From Coprothermobacter platensis DSM 11748 (GTDB lineage Bacteria; Coprothermobacterota; Coprothermobacteria; Coprothermobacterales; Coprothermobacteraceae), in the NCBI RefSeq assembly GCF_000378005.1, contig NZ_KB899040.1:543920-607919 (forward strand): a stretch of 64,000 nucleotides of DNA, in the 5' to 3' direction. The notes below the pieces were generated by a model. It did not search any database. It was not told where the DNA came from and saw only the letters and a program-made list of their open reading frames with translations. Every line of letters begins with the position of its first letter. Position 1 is the first letter of the stretch. Shown here piece after piece: positions 44,409 through 53,951 of the stretch. Position numbers and translations under genes: made by a program.

Positions 44409-44969
44409 TTGATTTCAACTAATGATTTACGACCTGGAATTATAATTGACTTGGACGGTACGTTGTATTTGGTAGTGACAGCACAGCATGTAAAGCCTGG
44501 CAAAGGCTCCGCTTTTGTACGAGTAAAAATGAAAAAACTATCTGATGGTTCTACTATCGAACAAACATTTAGAGCAGGAGAAAAAGTACAAAGGGCGTAC
44601 ATGGAAACAAAGCAAATGCAGTATCTTTATAACGACGGTGAGAATTTTATTTTCATGGATACGAATACTTATGAACAAGTAACGCTTTCCGGTGACATCA
44701 TGAGCGATGTTCAGCAGTGGCTTAAAGAAAGCATGATGGTCAACGTCCAGTTTTATCAAGGTAAAGCTGTAGGCATAGAAGTGCCAACCTTTGTGGAACT
44801 AAAGGTTGTAGAAACGGAGCCTGGCGTCAGAGGTGATACGGCTCAAGGCGGTTCTAAACCTGCAAAGCTGGAAAGTGGCGCTGTGGTACAAGTACCGCTA
44901 TTCATAACAGAGGGTGATTTAGTGCGTGTGGACACAAGAACAGGTGAGTATGTGGAGAGGGTTGGATAG
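44409..44969 (+). CDS. efp: Translation elongation factor P
   Basis: 186 residues, TTG start with GTGAGGTGATGA before it. The KOW-like first domain has VKPGKGSAFV with the lysine K32 at the tip that is modified in several bacteria; OB domains follow, with the family endings VVETEPGVRGDTA and PLFITEGDLVRVDTRTGEY. EF-P helps ribosomes at polyproline stretches. No EpmA/EpmB modification genes are visible. In the efp-Asp23-nusB arrangement typical of Gram-positives. Confidence 0.97.
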   Translation: MISTNDLRPGIIIDLDGTLYLVVTAQHVKPGKGSAFVRVKMKKLSDGSTIEQTFRAGEKVQRAYMETKQMQYLYNDGENFIFMDTNTYEQVTLSGDIMSDVQQWLKESMMVNVQFYQGKAVGIEVPTFVELKVVETEPGVRGDTAQGGSKPAKLESGAVVQVPLFITEGDLVRVDTRTGEYVERVG

Positions 44970-44970
44970 T

Positions 44971-45264
44971 GTGAATGTCAAATCCGATGATATAAATGTG
45001 CTAAAAGCTGCTTTGGCACTTAGTTTGGTCGATATACCGGGCGTCGCTGATTTATCGCCCAAGGATGCTCTCAAACGTGTCCAAATTAGTGTTAACCCTT
45101 CAGGAAAACTCATTGTGTACATGAATATAGACATTTCTTCTGATGTTGACATGGCGGTTTTGAAGGCTAAAATTGAGGATTTTGTGGATAGGTTGTTATC
45201 TTCTTACTTTGAGGAGCAAGTGGACCACGAAATCTTGCTGGAAATAGAAAATGTCAAGAAATAG
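44971..45264 (+). CDS. Asp23/Gls24-like protein (YqhY type)
   Basis: 97 residues from GTG 44971 (GGAGAGGG at 44954). The order efp-X-nusB in Firmicutes contains the Asp23-family gene yqhY at this place. The sequence has the outline of the Asp23 domain (INVLKAALALSLVDIPGVADL then KLIVYMNIDI with beta strands, and a following helix), but similarity is weak to judge by eye. YqhY-like proteins affect envelope or acetyl-CoA carboxylase balance. It overlaps nusB by 14 bases. Confidence 0.7.
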   Translation: MNVKSDDINVLKAALALSLVDIPGVADLSPKDALKRVQISVNPSGKLIVYMNIDISSDVDMAVLKAKIEDFVDRLLSSYFEEQVDHEILLEIENVKK

Positions 45265-45691
45265 GGGACCGCTGTTTGAGCAAGGACGTGAGATGCTACT
45301 TCAAGAGCTGATGAGTTATGAGCTGGGTGTTGTTGATAAAGATGCTCTTTGGCGTAGCTTAAGTCCGTCCTTGCCCAAATCTGACAGGGTAAAGAGGCAT
45401 ATCAAACGTTTGCTCAATCTTTATTTGCAAGAACGTGATGAAGTCGATATGTGGATTGATAGTCATTTAAAATCGAAATCTTTTGCTGCGTATAGTGACT
45501 TGGAAAAAATGATAATGCGCTTAGCGATTTTGGAAACGATGCATTTCGGAGATGAAAAAATGATACCCGTAATAGCTAGCACATGGGTTGATATATCCGA
45601 GCGTTTTGTCGATGATAGTTTTGCTAAGGCTGTACACGGCATTATAGGGACTTGCTACGAAGAGAACCATGCAAATACCGGACTATCATAA
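45251..45691 (+). CDS. nusB: Transcription antitermination factor NusB
   Basis: 146 residues, all-helical. Family pattern with QGREMLLQELMSYEL, then DLEKMIMRLAILETMHF near 85-100 and PVIASTWVDISERFVDDSFAKAVHGIIG (in parts) at the end. It binds boxA RNA with S10 for rRNA antitermination. It overlaps dxs by 23 bases, and nusB before dxs (or folD-xse-isp-dxs) is frequent in Gram-positives. Confidence 0.93.
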   Translation: MSRNRGPLFEQGREMLLQELMSYELGVVDKDALWRSLSPSLPKSDRVKRHIKRLLNLYLQERDEVDMWIDSHLKSKSFAAYSDLEKMIMRLAILETMHFGDEKMIPVIASTWVDISERFVDDSFAKAVHGIIGTCYEENHANTGLS

Positions 45692-47567
45692 ACTGCGTGA
45701 ATACAGCTTACCTGATCTGAAAGTATTAGCAGGTGAGATAAGAAAACACATTTTAGAGTCTACTCATCTTCAGGGTGGGCATGTAGCTTCCAATCTTGGC
45801 GTGGTTGAAATTACGTTGGGGTTAGCTCATGTGTTTGACCTTGACAAGGATGTGGTGATTTTCGATACTTCACATCAAAGTTATACGTTTAAGATGCTTA
45901 CAGGACGTTCTGATGATTTGCCTTCTATACGAACACTTGGCGGTTTGTCTGGCTTTAGCGACCCGGTAGAGTCGGAATTTGATCGCCATTACTGTGGTCA
46001 TGCTGGCACAGGTTTGAGCCTTGCGTATGGAGAAGCCATGGCGAAGAAACTTAAAAACGATTCTGGACGTGTGATCGTTGTCGTAGGTGATGGAGCTTTG
46101 ACAAACGGTGTAAGTTACGAGGGCCTTAATAACATAGGGGCAAGCGGTCTTCCTATTGTTATCGTTTTAAACGATAATGAACATAGCATTTCGAAAAATG
46201 TTGGTGCTATGGCAGCATACCTGGCAAAATTGAGGTCTTCTAATGCTTACCGATCTGTTAAGACATTTATAACTAACACGCTCCGTAAGGCTGGCGCACA
46301 TGGACTCGAAGAAACACTGGAAAAGGCTAAATTGGCTCTCAAAGAAGCATTCCAGTTGGATACGTTTTTTGAAAAGCTCGGTATTGTTTATTTGGGCCCA
46401 TTTGATGGAAATGACATGGCTTCCGTCTTGGTAGGTCTAAGAATTGCTCAGTCATTTGATAAGCCCACTGTTGTCCACTTGCTAACAAAAAAAGGTTCTG
46501 GGTACGAGCCAGCCGAAAAATCTCCTGTGGCTTTCCACAGTGCTGGCCCATTTGAAATAATGAGTGGAGAAATATCGTTGGATCAGTCACGAAACTTTAC
46601 TAATGCATTTGGAGAAAAAATGGTCGAATCGGCGGATTCTTATCCAATTGTTGCGATTACTGCCGCAATGACTGATGGAACTGGCCTTAGTAAGTTCTCA
46701 GAAAAGTACCCGGAAAGGTTTCTCGACGTGGGTATTGCAGAGGAACACGCCGTTATCACCGCGAGTGCATTGGCCGCGAATGGTTTCATACCCGTGGTAG
46801 CTGTTTATTCTACGTTCCTCCAGCGATCTTATGACCAACTGATTCATGATGTTGCCTTGGCGAAGAGACACGTGATATTCGCTTTAGACAGGGCCGGACT
46901 TGTACCTGCAGATGGCCCGACGCATCAGGGACTATGGGATATTGCTTATGCACTGCATGTACCTAATAGCCGTATATATGCCCCTTATGATGAGATGACA
47001 TTGAGATTATCACTTGATCAGGCACTGGAAGGCGATGGACCATGTTTCGTGCGCTACCCCAAAGGGAGCATGCCCGAACTGTCCCTTAGCAGCTCAGGTG
47101 AATACATACATACTGGTTATGGAACGGATTTCACGTTGATCGCATATGGCCCATTAGTAGCTGAGGCATTAAAGGCTTTAGATATTCTCAAAGCTACAGG
47201 GTTAAAAGGTCAACTATTTGGTGTTTATCAAGTGAAACCTATTCCACAAGTGCTTATAAAGAACGTTCAGGGAAGTTCTCGAATTTATGTCTTGGAAGAA
47301 GGTATACGAGACTATGGTGCCGCAGCGCTTTGGAGAAGTCTCGGATACAAAGTGGTTTCTATCGGAGTTAACGATCCTTTTGTTCCGGCAGGATCGCGTT
47401 CTGAACTTTTGCATTTGACCATGTTAGATGGTGAAGGTATAGCAAAGCGCATCTGCCGCCATGAATATTCGCAAAGCACGCTTGCTTTTAACTCAAAACT
47501 GACGGATTTGTTCTTAGAGAACAAGCCTACTGTGTCAGCGAATAAGAAAAAAAGAGACCAATTTTAA
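45669..47567 (+). CDS. dxs: 1-deoxy-D-xylulose-5-phosphate synthase
   Basis: 632 residues, transketolase family. Thiamine diphosphate site GDGALTNGVSYEGLNN near 140, catalytic Glu in GIAEEHAV near 355, and GHxGTGLSLAYG near 115 (His of the DXS set). It condenses pyruvate and glyceraldehyde 3-phosphate into DXP, the first MEP step; dxr and ispG are also in this window. It is preceded by nusB with a large overlap and followed by an 83-base gap. Confidence 0.97.
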   Translation: MQIPDYHKLREYSLPDLKVLAGEIRKHILESTHLQGGHVASNLGVVEITLGLAHVFDLDKDVVIFDTSHQSYTFKMLTGRSDDLPSIRTLGGLSGFSDPVESEFDRHYCGHAGTGLSLAYGEAMAKKLKNDSGRVIVVVGDGALTNGVSYEGLNNIGASGLPIVIVLNDNEHSISKNVGAMAAYLAKLRSSNAYRSVKTFITNTLRKAGAHGLEETLEKAKLALKEAFQLDTFFEKLGIVYLGPFDGNDMASVLVGLRIAQSFDKPTVVHLLTKKGSGYEPAEKSPVAFHSAGPFEIMSGEISLDQSRNFTNAFGEKMVESADSYPIVAITAAMTDGTGLSKFSEKYPERFLDVGIAEEHAVITASALAANGFIPVVAVYSTFLQRSYDQLIHDVALAKRHVIFALDRAGLVPADGPTHQGLWDIAYALHVPNSRIYAPYDEMTLRLSLDQALEGDGPCFVRYPKGSMPELSLSSSGEYIHTGYGTDFTLIAYGPLVAEALKALDILKATGLKGQLFGVYQVKPIPQVLIKNVQGSSRIYVLEEGIRDYGAAALWRSLGYKVVSIGVNDPFVPAGSRSELLHLTMLDGEGIAKRICRHEYSQSTLAFNSKLTDLFLENKPTVSANKKKRDQF

Positions 47568-47593
47568 TCACACAAGTTAAACTTTCATCCGTT

Positions 47594-47611
47594 CGCTATC
47601 TGCGTTTTTTT
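47594..47611 (+). terminator. Weak terminator-like site after dxs
   Basis: A tiny CGC-GCG stem (47594-47604) before seven Ts. The stem is too short for a confident call, though the T-run marks a possible transcript end in the dxs-nadK gap. Confidence 0.3.
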
Positions 47612-47650
47612 GTTCCTTTTATGGATTAAACTGTAGGTGGGTGGTATTCA

Positions 47651-48454
47651 TTGAAGTTTAAGACTTTTCATATCGAATCACATTTGTGGAAGGAGTCTGC
47701 CTTCCAAGTAGTGGAATTATTCCGTGAGTTGGCGAAGAAACGCGGAATGCAAGAAGTTGGCGCGAATGATGCTGATGTTCTGGTGGCCATCGGTGGCGAT
47801 GGAACGTTTTTGAAAACTGCTCAAATGTCCTTTATCCTGCAAAAACCATTTTGGAGCCTGGGGACAGGACGTCTGAATTTTCTTCCAAATAATGTACCTG
47901 ACATGGAAAACGCCATAAATGAGTTCCTGGATCGCCAGTTCGACCTCGAGACATTGCCTGTGTATCGATGGGCATTTAGTGCTGGTTCTGGAGGTACAGA
48001 AGAAGGGTTTTTTCTGAATGATTTGGTTGTCGCAAAGCCAGGATATGATGCAACTATCACCATTAGAGTTTTCGTCAATGGCTTGAATGTCATGTTTGCG
48101 GTAGGCGACGGTGTTATTGTTAGTACTCCGTTGGGCTCTACCGGATACAATTTATCTGCTGGCGGCCCTGTAATGGACAGATGTGTGCATGGTTTTTGCG
48201 TAACGCCGCTGAATGCTCATCAGACAAATTTGCGCCCTCTCATACTTCCAGAAACGGTAGAAATCTCCATTCAAGTTGAGGAAGCTTACAAAGCTTCTGT
48301 GGTGGTGGCAGATGGCAGTACAAACTGTCAGTTACCCGTATTTAAGCAAGTTCGTGTATGGAATGCTAAAGATGGCGTCGTACACATTGTAAGTAAGGAT
48401 GCCATGTCATTTTACGACAAAATCAATAAGAAATTTGGTTGGTTAGGCATATGA
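47651..48454 (+). CDS. nadK: NAD kinase
   Basis: 267 residues, TTG start. VAIGGDGTFLKTA near 44-56 is the catalytic GGDGT, TGRLNFLP near 73 the NE/D-like loop, and STPLGSTGYNLSAGG near 158 the NAD-binding loop. It makes NADP from NAD with ATP. It overlaps recN by four bases, and nadK-recN is the usual Firmicutes order, although argR (ahrC) normally between them is absent. Confidence 0.94.
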   Translation: MKFKTFHIESHLWKESAFQVVELFRELAKKRGMQEVGANDADVLVAIGGDGTFLKTAQMSFILQKPFWSLGTGRLNFLPNNVPDMENAINEFLDRQFDLETLPVYRWAFSAGSGGTEEGFFLNDLVVAKPGYDATITIRVFVNGLNVMFAVGDGVIVSTPLGSTGYNLSAGGPVMDRCVHGFCVTPLNAHQTNLRPLILPETVEISIQVEEAYKASVVVADGSTNCQLPVFKQVRVWNAKDGVVHIVSKDAMSFYDKINKKFGWLGI

Positions 48455-50052
48455 TCTCCAATGTGACTTTTACTGGTTCAGAAATCATATCGGATGTGGA
48501 CTTACCATTTGATAGTGGGTTAAATGTAATAACAGGTGAAACGGGAACTGGCAAAACAGTTCTTATCAATCTTGTGGCGAACGCATTGGGTTTTTCAATG
48601 CCCATTCCTTTTTATCTTCGAAGTGGCCAGCTTCAGGTCACTGTCGATTTGGAGTACGCGCAGCACAGCGTTCTTCTTCAATTCGGCGGTAGTAGAAAAA
48701 AAACATTCCTTGATGGTGAGCAAGTAAGCCAAAAGGAATTGCGAAACCTCTTCAAAGGAAGAGTTGTTCTCTCCTCACAGTTTGATGCGAAGATTCTTGA
48801 TTCTCCTGAAGAACTTGTTTATTTGTTAGACTCTTTCGCGCAGTTGGAAGAACTACGGGAAACCTATAGTCATTTGTTTAGTCAAATGAGAGAATTGGAC
48901 ATTGCAATAAAGCGTGTTCGCGAACAGCTTTCACAATCAGCAAAGGTTAGCGAAAGTTTACGATCAGAGTTAGAAGAACTTAGAAACTTCAATCCACGGG
49001 TTGGCGAGTACGAAGAACTAAAAAATCAATTGTTACGTGCAAACCAACGGGAACGTATTGTGGAAGACACCAAGATTGTCTTGGATATCACTGAAGATGA
49101 TGCTCCCTTTATGGATGGATTAAAAAAGCTTAGAAATGCTTTATCGATGCTTAGCGCATTCTATCCGGAAGCAAAAGAACTTCTGGAGTTGTCAGATAGT
49201 CTGAGGGCACAGATTCAATCTTATCGAGCTAATGCATCTGAACCAGAAGAAGAATTAACAGACATTGATAGCATTAATGAGCGCCTTTACCATTATGAAA
49301 AGTATTTCCGAACTTATGGTTATGGAGAACAAGCTATATTGGATCGGTTAAACCAGTTAAATAATGAACTCATTGAAATAGAACGATTACCAGAAAAACT
49401 AGCTGATCTGATGGATCGCAAAGACAAACTTCAGAAAGATTTGCTTTCCACTGGGAAAGAACTTTCTTCCAAGAGAAAAACCTCTTTAAACGACTCTTTG
49501 GCATCTGTACAGACTTTCCTATCTGAGACTGGTGTAGACGGCACTTTTTATTGGAACTGGGTGCAAGCAGAGAATAATCCAATAGGGTTGGAAGTACCGG
49601 AGATTGGGGTCATGCGGAGTGGCGAAATGGTCTCCGTTTCATCTCTTTCTGGGGGTGAAAGAAATAGGGTATTACTTGCTTTAAGGACAATTCTTAGTCT
49701 ACCTAAGTCTGTGCTAATTTTTGATGAACCTGATGCTGGCTTAGGTGGAGAAACGTTATCCCGTTTGGTTAAACTTCTCCAAAATATTTCTCAAACACGC
49801 CAAATAATACTCATAACCCACAACCCGCAAGTTGCTGCCGCAGCACAGAAGCACTTTTCTGTGGAGCGAATATTAAGCGGTGATAAAATTCGTGTTAAAA
49901 TAGAGTTGTTACAGGATCAAAGGAGGATTCACGAGATAGCTAAGATGATTGCCGGTCAATATGTTACTGCGACCACACTTGAGTTGGCTAGTGAACTAGT
50001 TAGGCAGCTCTCAGGAGGTGAATCATTTGGAGAAGTACGTTCTGGTAATTAA
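48451..50052 (+). CDS. recN: DNA repair protein RecN
   Basis: 533 residues, from ATG 48451 (the frame is open a little further upstream). SMC-like ATPase: Walker A GETGTGKTVLI near 29, long coiled-coil middle (about 110-370), LSGGERNRVLLALR near 405 (ABC signature) and VLIFDEPDAGLGG near 430 (Walker B). It helps hold broken DNA ends and belongs to the SOS response in many species. It is a little shorter than average. It overlaps the first butyrate kinase gene, whose ribosome site lies in its last codons. Confidence 0.95.
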   Translation: MISNVTFTGSEIISDVDLPFDSGLNVITGETGTGKTVLINLVANALGFSMPIPFYLRSGQLQVTVDLEYAQHSVLLQFGGSRKKTFLDGEQVSQKELRNLFKGRVVLSSQFDAKILDSPEELVYLLDSFAQLEELRETYSHLFSQMRELDIAIKRVREQLSQSAKVSESLRSELEELRNFNPRVGEYEELKNQLLRANQRERIVEDTKIVLDITEDDAPFMDGLKKLRNALSMLSAFYPEAKELLELSDSLRAQIQSYRANASEPEEELTDIDSINERLYHYEKYFRTYGYGEQAILDRLNQLNNELIEIERLPEKLADLMDRKDKLQKDLLSTGKELSSKRKTSLNDSLASVQTFLSETGVDGTFYWNWVQAENNPIGLEVPEIGVMRSGEMVSVSSLSGGERNRVLLALRTILSLPKSVLIFDEPDAGLGGETLSRLVKLLQNISQTRQIILITHNPQVAAAAQKHFSVERILSGDKIRVKIELLQDQRRIHEIAKMIAGQYVTATTLELASELVRQLSGGESFGEVRSGN

Positions 50053-51127
50053 CCCTGGATCCACTTCCACTAAGCTCGCACTTTTTCTTTTTCAGGAGTC
50101 AGGTGTCGCTGAAAAAGTGGAGAAAACTGTGGAAGTACCTCTGCAGATTATCGAAGAAAAGCCACACTACCTTGACCAGATCTCGTTTAGGCTTTCACAG
50201 GTCCGTAGTTTCTTAAAGGAAAATGGTGTTTCAGAAAACCAATTGGTATGCATTGCTTCGAGAGGAGGCCCTATAAAACCTCTTCCTGCTGGTACCTATA
50301 AGGTAACGAAACACGTATGTGATGACATAATGTCGGGGCGCGTTTTGACGACGCACAGTTCCCTGATTGGTCCTGTAGTGGCTTATAACCTATCACAAGA
50401 ATGGGGTATACCAGCCTACTTTACAGATCCTGTTTCTGTGGATGAGTTCATCCCGGAAGCTAAAGTGAGTGGTCTACCTGAAATCCCCCGCTACAGTGCG
50501 CTGCACGCCCTTAATATGAGAGCTGTCGCCCGTAAATATGCTGATTCAGTTGGCAAAACCATGGATGATTTAACAGCTGTCATTGCTCATCTTGGCGGTG
50601 GTTTTAGTATAGGTGCCATGGAAAAAGGTAGACTGATCGATTCTACAAATCCTAATGAAGATGGTCCATTTCAGCTAGAGCGTGCAGGTTCGCTGCCCAT
50701 CTCTGATTTTGTCGACTATATATACGATAATTGGCCAGATTTGAAGGCGTTGAATCGTCGCATTTCTGGTAAGGGTGGTTTAGTAGCCTACTTCGGTACT
50801 AACAGTTTTAAGGACATTCTTTCTCTAAGTAAAGAAGACAAAAACAAAGCACTGGTTTTACAGGCCATGTACTATCAGGTGGGGAAGTACATTGTCGCCA
50901 TGAATGCTGTTTTAAAAGGAAGTGCAGAAGTAATAATTCTTACAGGCGGCATAATGCACAATCCAGAAGCGATTGATGGAATAAAACGTTATACGAGTTG
51001 GATGAAAAAGCCTTATGCAGTATATCCAGGTGGTTATGAAATGGAGGCACTGGCTTTGGGCGCTTGGCGTGTCATGAAAAACGTGGAGCCACTAAAGGAT
51101 TATGAGGTGAGTGATTATGGTAATTAA
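50027..51127 (+). CDS. buk: Butyrate kinase (copy 1)
   Basis: 366 residues from TTG 50027, with AGGAGGTG seven bases before it. ASKHA acyl-kinase fold: VINPGSTSTKLA near 6-17 (phosphate 1), HLGGGFSIGAM near 190, ILTGGIM near 310, and the Arg/His set of the family. It transfers phosphate from (iso)butyryl phosphate to ADP, making ATP. It lies in a buk-ptb-buk arrangement before the oxidoreductase genes. The two kinases share perhaps 35-45% identity by eye, so they likely differ in acyl preference. Confidence 0.93.
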   Translation: MEKYVLVINPGSTSTKLALFLFQESGVAEKVEKTVEVPLQIIEEKPHYLDQISFRLSQVRSFLKENGVSENQLVCIASRGGPIKPLPAGTYKVTKHVCDDIMSGRVLTTHSSLIGPVVAYNLSQEWGIPAYFTDPVSVDEFIPEAKVSGLPEIPRYSALHALNMRAVARKYADSVGKTMDDLTAVIAHLGGGFSIGAMEKGRLIDSTNPNEDGPFQLERAGSLPISDFVDYIYDNWPDLKALNRRISGKGGLVAYFGTNSFKDILSLSKEDKNKALVLQAMYYQVGKYIVAMNAVLKGSAEVIILTGGIMHNPEAIDGIKRYTSWMKKPYAVYPGGYEMEALALGAWRVMKNVEPLKDYEVSDYGN

Positions 51128-52010
51128 GGGCCTGAATGATTTTGTCAATTTGGCTAAGGCAAAAACAGGTCAAAGGGTGGCCGTGGCTGGGTATGATGAA
51201 GAAGCTGCTGAAGCTTTACAAAGGGCCCATAAGGAATTAAACGTGGAATTCGTTGTGTTTGATTGGCAAAAAGACCATAGTGATTACGTTCCAGAAGGCG
51301 GTACATTCATACTCTGTTCATCTCCCGAAGAAAGTGCGTTTATGGCTGCAAAGTCTGTTTCTGACGGCGACTGTTCCATTGTTATGAAAGGGTTTGTGAG
51401 CACTTCAACGTTTTTGAAAGCCATCCTCGATAAGACGCTCACCCTAAAAGGAAAAGGATTAATGTCGCATTTGGCATTGTTCGAGGTGCCCTCTTATCAT
51501 AAGCTTATTGGAGTTACCGACGGCGGTATGATCATCGCGCCTACATTGGCTGACAAAGTTAAGATTATCGAGAATGCGGTAGAGTTTTTCAGGTCTTTTG
51601 AATATAGTACTGTAAAGATTGCTGCTTTGTGCGCTGAAGAAAGACCAAATCCAGATATGCCTTGTACATTGGATGCTGCATCGTTAAAAGTTATGGCTCA
51701 GCGCGGTCAATTTGGTAAAGATGTTATTCTTGATGGACCGTTAGCTTTTGATTTGGCGTATAGTTCCAGGGCTGCGGAAATAAAAGGGGTAAAATCGGAT
51801 GTCACAGGCGATGCGGACGTCTTTTTAGTACCAGATATTGAAGCTGGCAATCTTTTGGGAAAGAGTTTTTCTCATGCTTGCTTTGGTAAAATGGCTGGTT
51901 TGATCTTGGGAGCAAATTGTCCCGTCGTTCTTCCGTCTCGTTCAGACACAGACGAAAACAAGTTCTTTTCACTTGCTGCAGCATTAGCTCTTTCTGGAGG
52001 TGTTCGATAA
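51117..52010 (+). CDS. ptb: Phosphate butyryltransferase
   Basis: 297 residues from ATG 51117 (GAGGTGAG at 51105). PTA/PTB fold with MKGFVSTSTFLKAIL near 90-105, VTDGGMIIAPTL near 140 and LVPDIEAGNLLGKS near 237. It swaps CoA for phosphate on butyryl- or branched acyl-CoA. The gene is flanked by two butyrate kinase genes, the Thermotoga arrangement. It overlaps buk1 by 11 bases and buk2 by one. Confidence 0.95.
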   Translation: MVIKGLNDFVNLAKAKTGQRVAVAGYDEEAAEALQRAHKELNVEFVVFDWQKDHSDYVPEGGTFILCSSPEESAFMAAKSVSDGDCSIVMKGFVSTSTFLKAILDKTLTLKGKGLMSHLALFEVPSYHKLIGVTDGGMIIAPTLADKVKIIENAVEFFRSFEYSTVKIAALCAEERPNPDMPCTLDAASLKVMAQRGQFGKDVILDGPLAFDLAYSSRAAEIKGVKSDVTGDADVFLVPDIEAGNLLGKSFSHACFGKMAGLILGANCPVVLPSRSDTDENKFFSLAAALALSGGVR

Positions 52011-53080
52011 TGCCTTTTCAAATACTAACAATAAATCCGGGTTCAACAAGTACAAAGGTTGCTTGGTTTGAAGATGATAGGCTCTTATGGAAGGATTCTT
52101 TGGAGCACAGTAGTGATCAGCTTTCACAGTTTGCTAATATTGCATCTCAGTTTGAGTTTCGGGCGCAAGAAATAATAAAGGCTATAGAAAAACATGGTAA
52201 CGATATAAAGACATTGAGTGCAGTGGTAGGCCGTGGAGGGCTACTTAGGCCTATCCCCAGTGGTGTATTTCGTGTTAATGAAGCAATGATCCAAGAACTC
52301 ATGGAGGCCAAGCATGGTGAGCATGCTTCGAACCTTGGGGCACCCATTGCCAGCGCCATCGCTCAAGAAGTGGGATGCCCTGCTTTCATCGTGGATCCAG
52401 TGGTCGTAGATGAAATGGACGATGTGGCGCGTGTTAGTGGTTGGCCAGAACTGCCTCGCAAAAGTATATTTCATGCTCTTAATCAAAAAGCTGTGGCTCG
52501 TAGAGTGGCGCGTGATTTCTTTTCTTTACCTTATGAAAAGCTTAATTTCATTATTGCCCATATGGGTGGTGGCATAAGCATCGGCGCGCACAAAAAAGGA
52601 CGCGTAGTAGATGTGAATAATGCATTGGGTGGAGAAGGTCCAATGAGCCCTGAAAGAGCTGGAACGTTACCCATTATGAAGTTGGCAGAGTATATATATA
52701 CAGTCAAGCCTGAACGAAAAGACTTTGCAAAGAAACTTGTGGGGAAAGGCGGCTGGGTAGCACACTTAAATACCAATAGTGGTAGGGATATAGCGGCGTT
52801 GATAGCACAGGGTAACAAAGATGCTGAGTTGGTCTTAAAAGCAACAGCATATCAAGTTGCTAAGTGGATTGCACAAATGGCTGCTGTACTCGAAGGTGAT
52901 GTAGATGCAATCATAATCACCGGTGGTCTGGCCAATATGAATGAATTGGTCGACTTGATACAAGAACGTATCTTGTGGATTGCTCCTGTTTTTGTTGTGC
53001 CCGGGGAAGATGAGATGCTCGCTTTGGCAGAAGGTGCACTGCGAGTTCTCAGTGGCATAGAAGAAGCGCAGTCTTACTAA
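52010..53080 (+). CDS. buk: Butyrate kinase (copy 2)
   Basis: 356 residues from ATG 52010, overlapping the ptb stop (TAATG); the longer open frame upstream lies in ptb and is not likely. Same fold as copy 1: TINPGSTSTKVAWF at the start, HMGGGISIGAHKKG near 180, and IITGGLANM near 300. Two paralogous kinases around one ptb suggest two acyl phosphates (for example butyrate and isobutyrate/isovalerate) from one CoA-exchange step. Confidence 0.93.
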   Translation: MPFQILTINPGSTSTKVAWFEDDRLLWKDSLEHSSDQLSQFANIASQFEFRAQEIIKAIEKHGNDIKTLSAVVGRGGLLRPIPSGVFRVNEAMIQELMEAKHGEHASNLGAPIASAIAQEVGCPAFIVDPVVVDEMDDVARVSGWPELPRKSIFHALNQKAVARRVARDFFSLPYEKLNFIIAHMGGGISIGAHKKGRVVDVNNALGGEGPMSPERAGTLPIMKLAEYIYTVKPERKDFAKKLVGKGGWVAHLNTNSGRDIAALIAQGNKDAELVLKATAYQVAKWIAQMAAVLEGDVDAIIITGGLANMNELVDLIQERILWIAPVFVVPGEDEMLALAEGALRVLSGIEEAQSY

Positions 53081-53081
53081 T

Positions 53082-53714
53082 ATGACGGCAAACATTGATA
53101 CGTTCTTTGATGGTAATGAACTTATTGCTTTGGCTGGTCCTCGCGGGACAGGTAAAACCGAGATAGCTCTAAATATTATGGATAAGTTCTCTCTGGTGCA
53201 AGTTTATGATGCTGACATGTATAAACCACTGATGAGAGCGAGAGACGTTGACATGGGTGACCGACGAGAGGGTAGTTTGAATAAAGAATGGAAATACATG
53301 GACACCCCTGTTATTGAGTACACGCCGGAGGTTTGGCTTACCCAAGGTTATAAAGTGGTTTTGGACATGGGTGGCGGTGAACTTGGTTTAGTACCATTGA
53401 CCACTTTGAGAAATCTATTGAAAGAACGGACAATTTCGTTTTTTGTCGTGGTTAATCCTTACCGACCCCAATCTGAATTTCTCATAAGAAGAATCTTGTC
53501 CATGCTGCCAGAGGAACCACGCTTTATTCTGAACCCGCATCTACTTGACGAAACGGACGTGGACGTGGTCATGCATGGTTTGGAACTTTATAAGGATATG
53601 CATTTGGGAGAACCGAGTGTCTTGGTGACGCTTGAAAAGTTAATTCCAGAGGTTGAAAAGGTGACAGATATGCCACTTTTTCCAATAAAAAGGTTTCTTA
53701 AGTTGGAGGTGTAA
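53082..53714 (+). CDS. Unknown P-loop protein in the acyl-kinase/oxidoreductase cluster
   Basis: 210 residues. Walker A GPRGTGKT (19-26) with ELIALA before it, and a conserved-looking VVLDMGGGELGLVPL near residue 90. It has no transmembrane segments and no helicase or ABC signature; overall it looks like a small NTPase of the CobQ/MinD or kinase kind. Sitting between buk2 and the oxidoreductase delta subunit (one and three bases apart), it is likely to serve this pathway, for example in maturation of the enzyme. I recall a hypothetical gene at this position in Thermotoga but cannot check it. Confidence 0.6.
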   Translation: MTANIDTFFDGNELIALAGPRGTGKTEIALNIMDKFSLVQVYDADMYKPLMRARDVDMGDRREGSLNKEWKYMDTPVIEYTPEVWLTQGYKVVLDMGGGELGLVPLTTLRNLLKERTISFFVVVNPYRPQSEFLIRRILSMLPEEPRFILNPHLLDETDVDVVMHGLELYKDMHLGEPSVLVTLEKLIPEVEKVTDMPLFPIKRFLKLEV

Positions 53715-53717
53715 GAC

Positions 53718-53951
53718 ATGAATGAGGGAGCTCTAAAAGTTGTGGTAGACGAAGAATTGTGCAAACAGTGTGAGCTCTGCGTATCCATTTGCCCGGTGCA
53801 CGTGCTTCAAATTTCTTCAAGGATAAACAGCAAGGGTTTTCACCCTGTGGAGATCTTTGACAATGATAAGTGCATAAGTTGTGGTTACTGTGCCATGACG
53901 TGCCCAGAAAGAGCCATAGCTGTTTATAAACCGGAGGTGGAGAGAGCATGA
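53718..53951 (+). CDS. 2-oxoacid:ferredoxin oxidoreductase delta subunit
   Basis: 77 residues with two 4Fe-4S motifs: CKQCELCVSICP near 14-25 and CISCGYCAMTCP near 52-63. In VOR/KOR-type complexes this small ferredoxin-like subunit passes electrons from the catalytic centre to soluble ferredoxin. GGAGGTG precedes it. Its last four bases overlap the alpha subunit gene (ATGA). Confidence 0.92.
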   Translation: MNEGALKVVVDEELCKQCELCVSICPVHVLQISSRINSKGFHPVEIFDNDKCISCGYCAMTCPERAIAVYKPEVERA

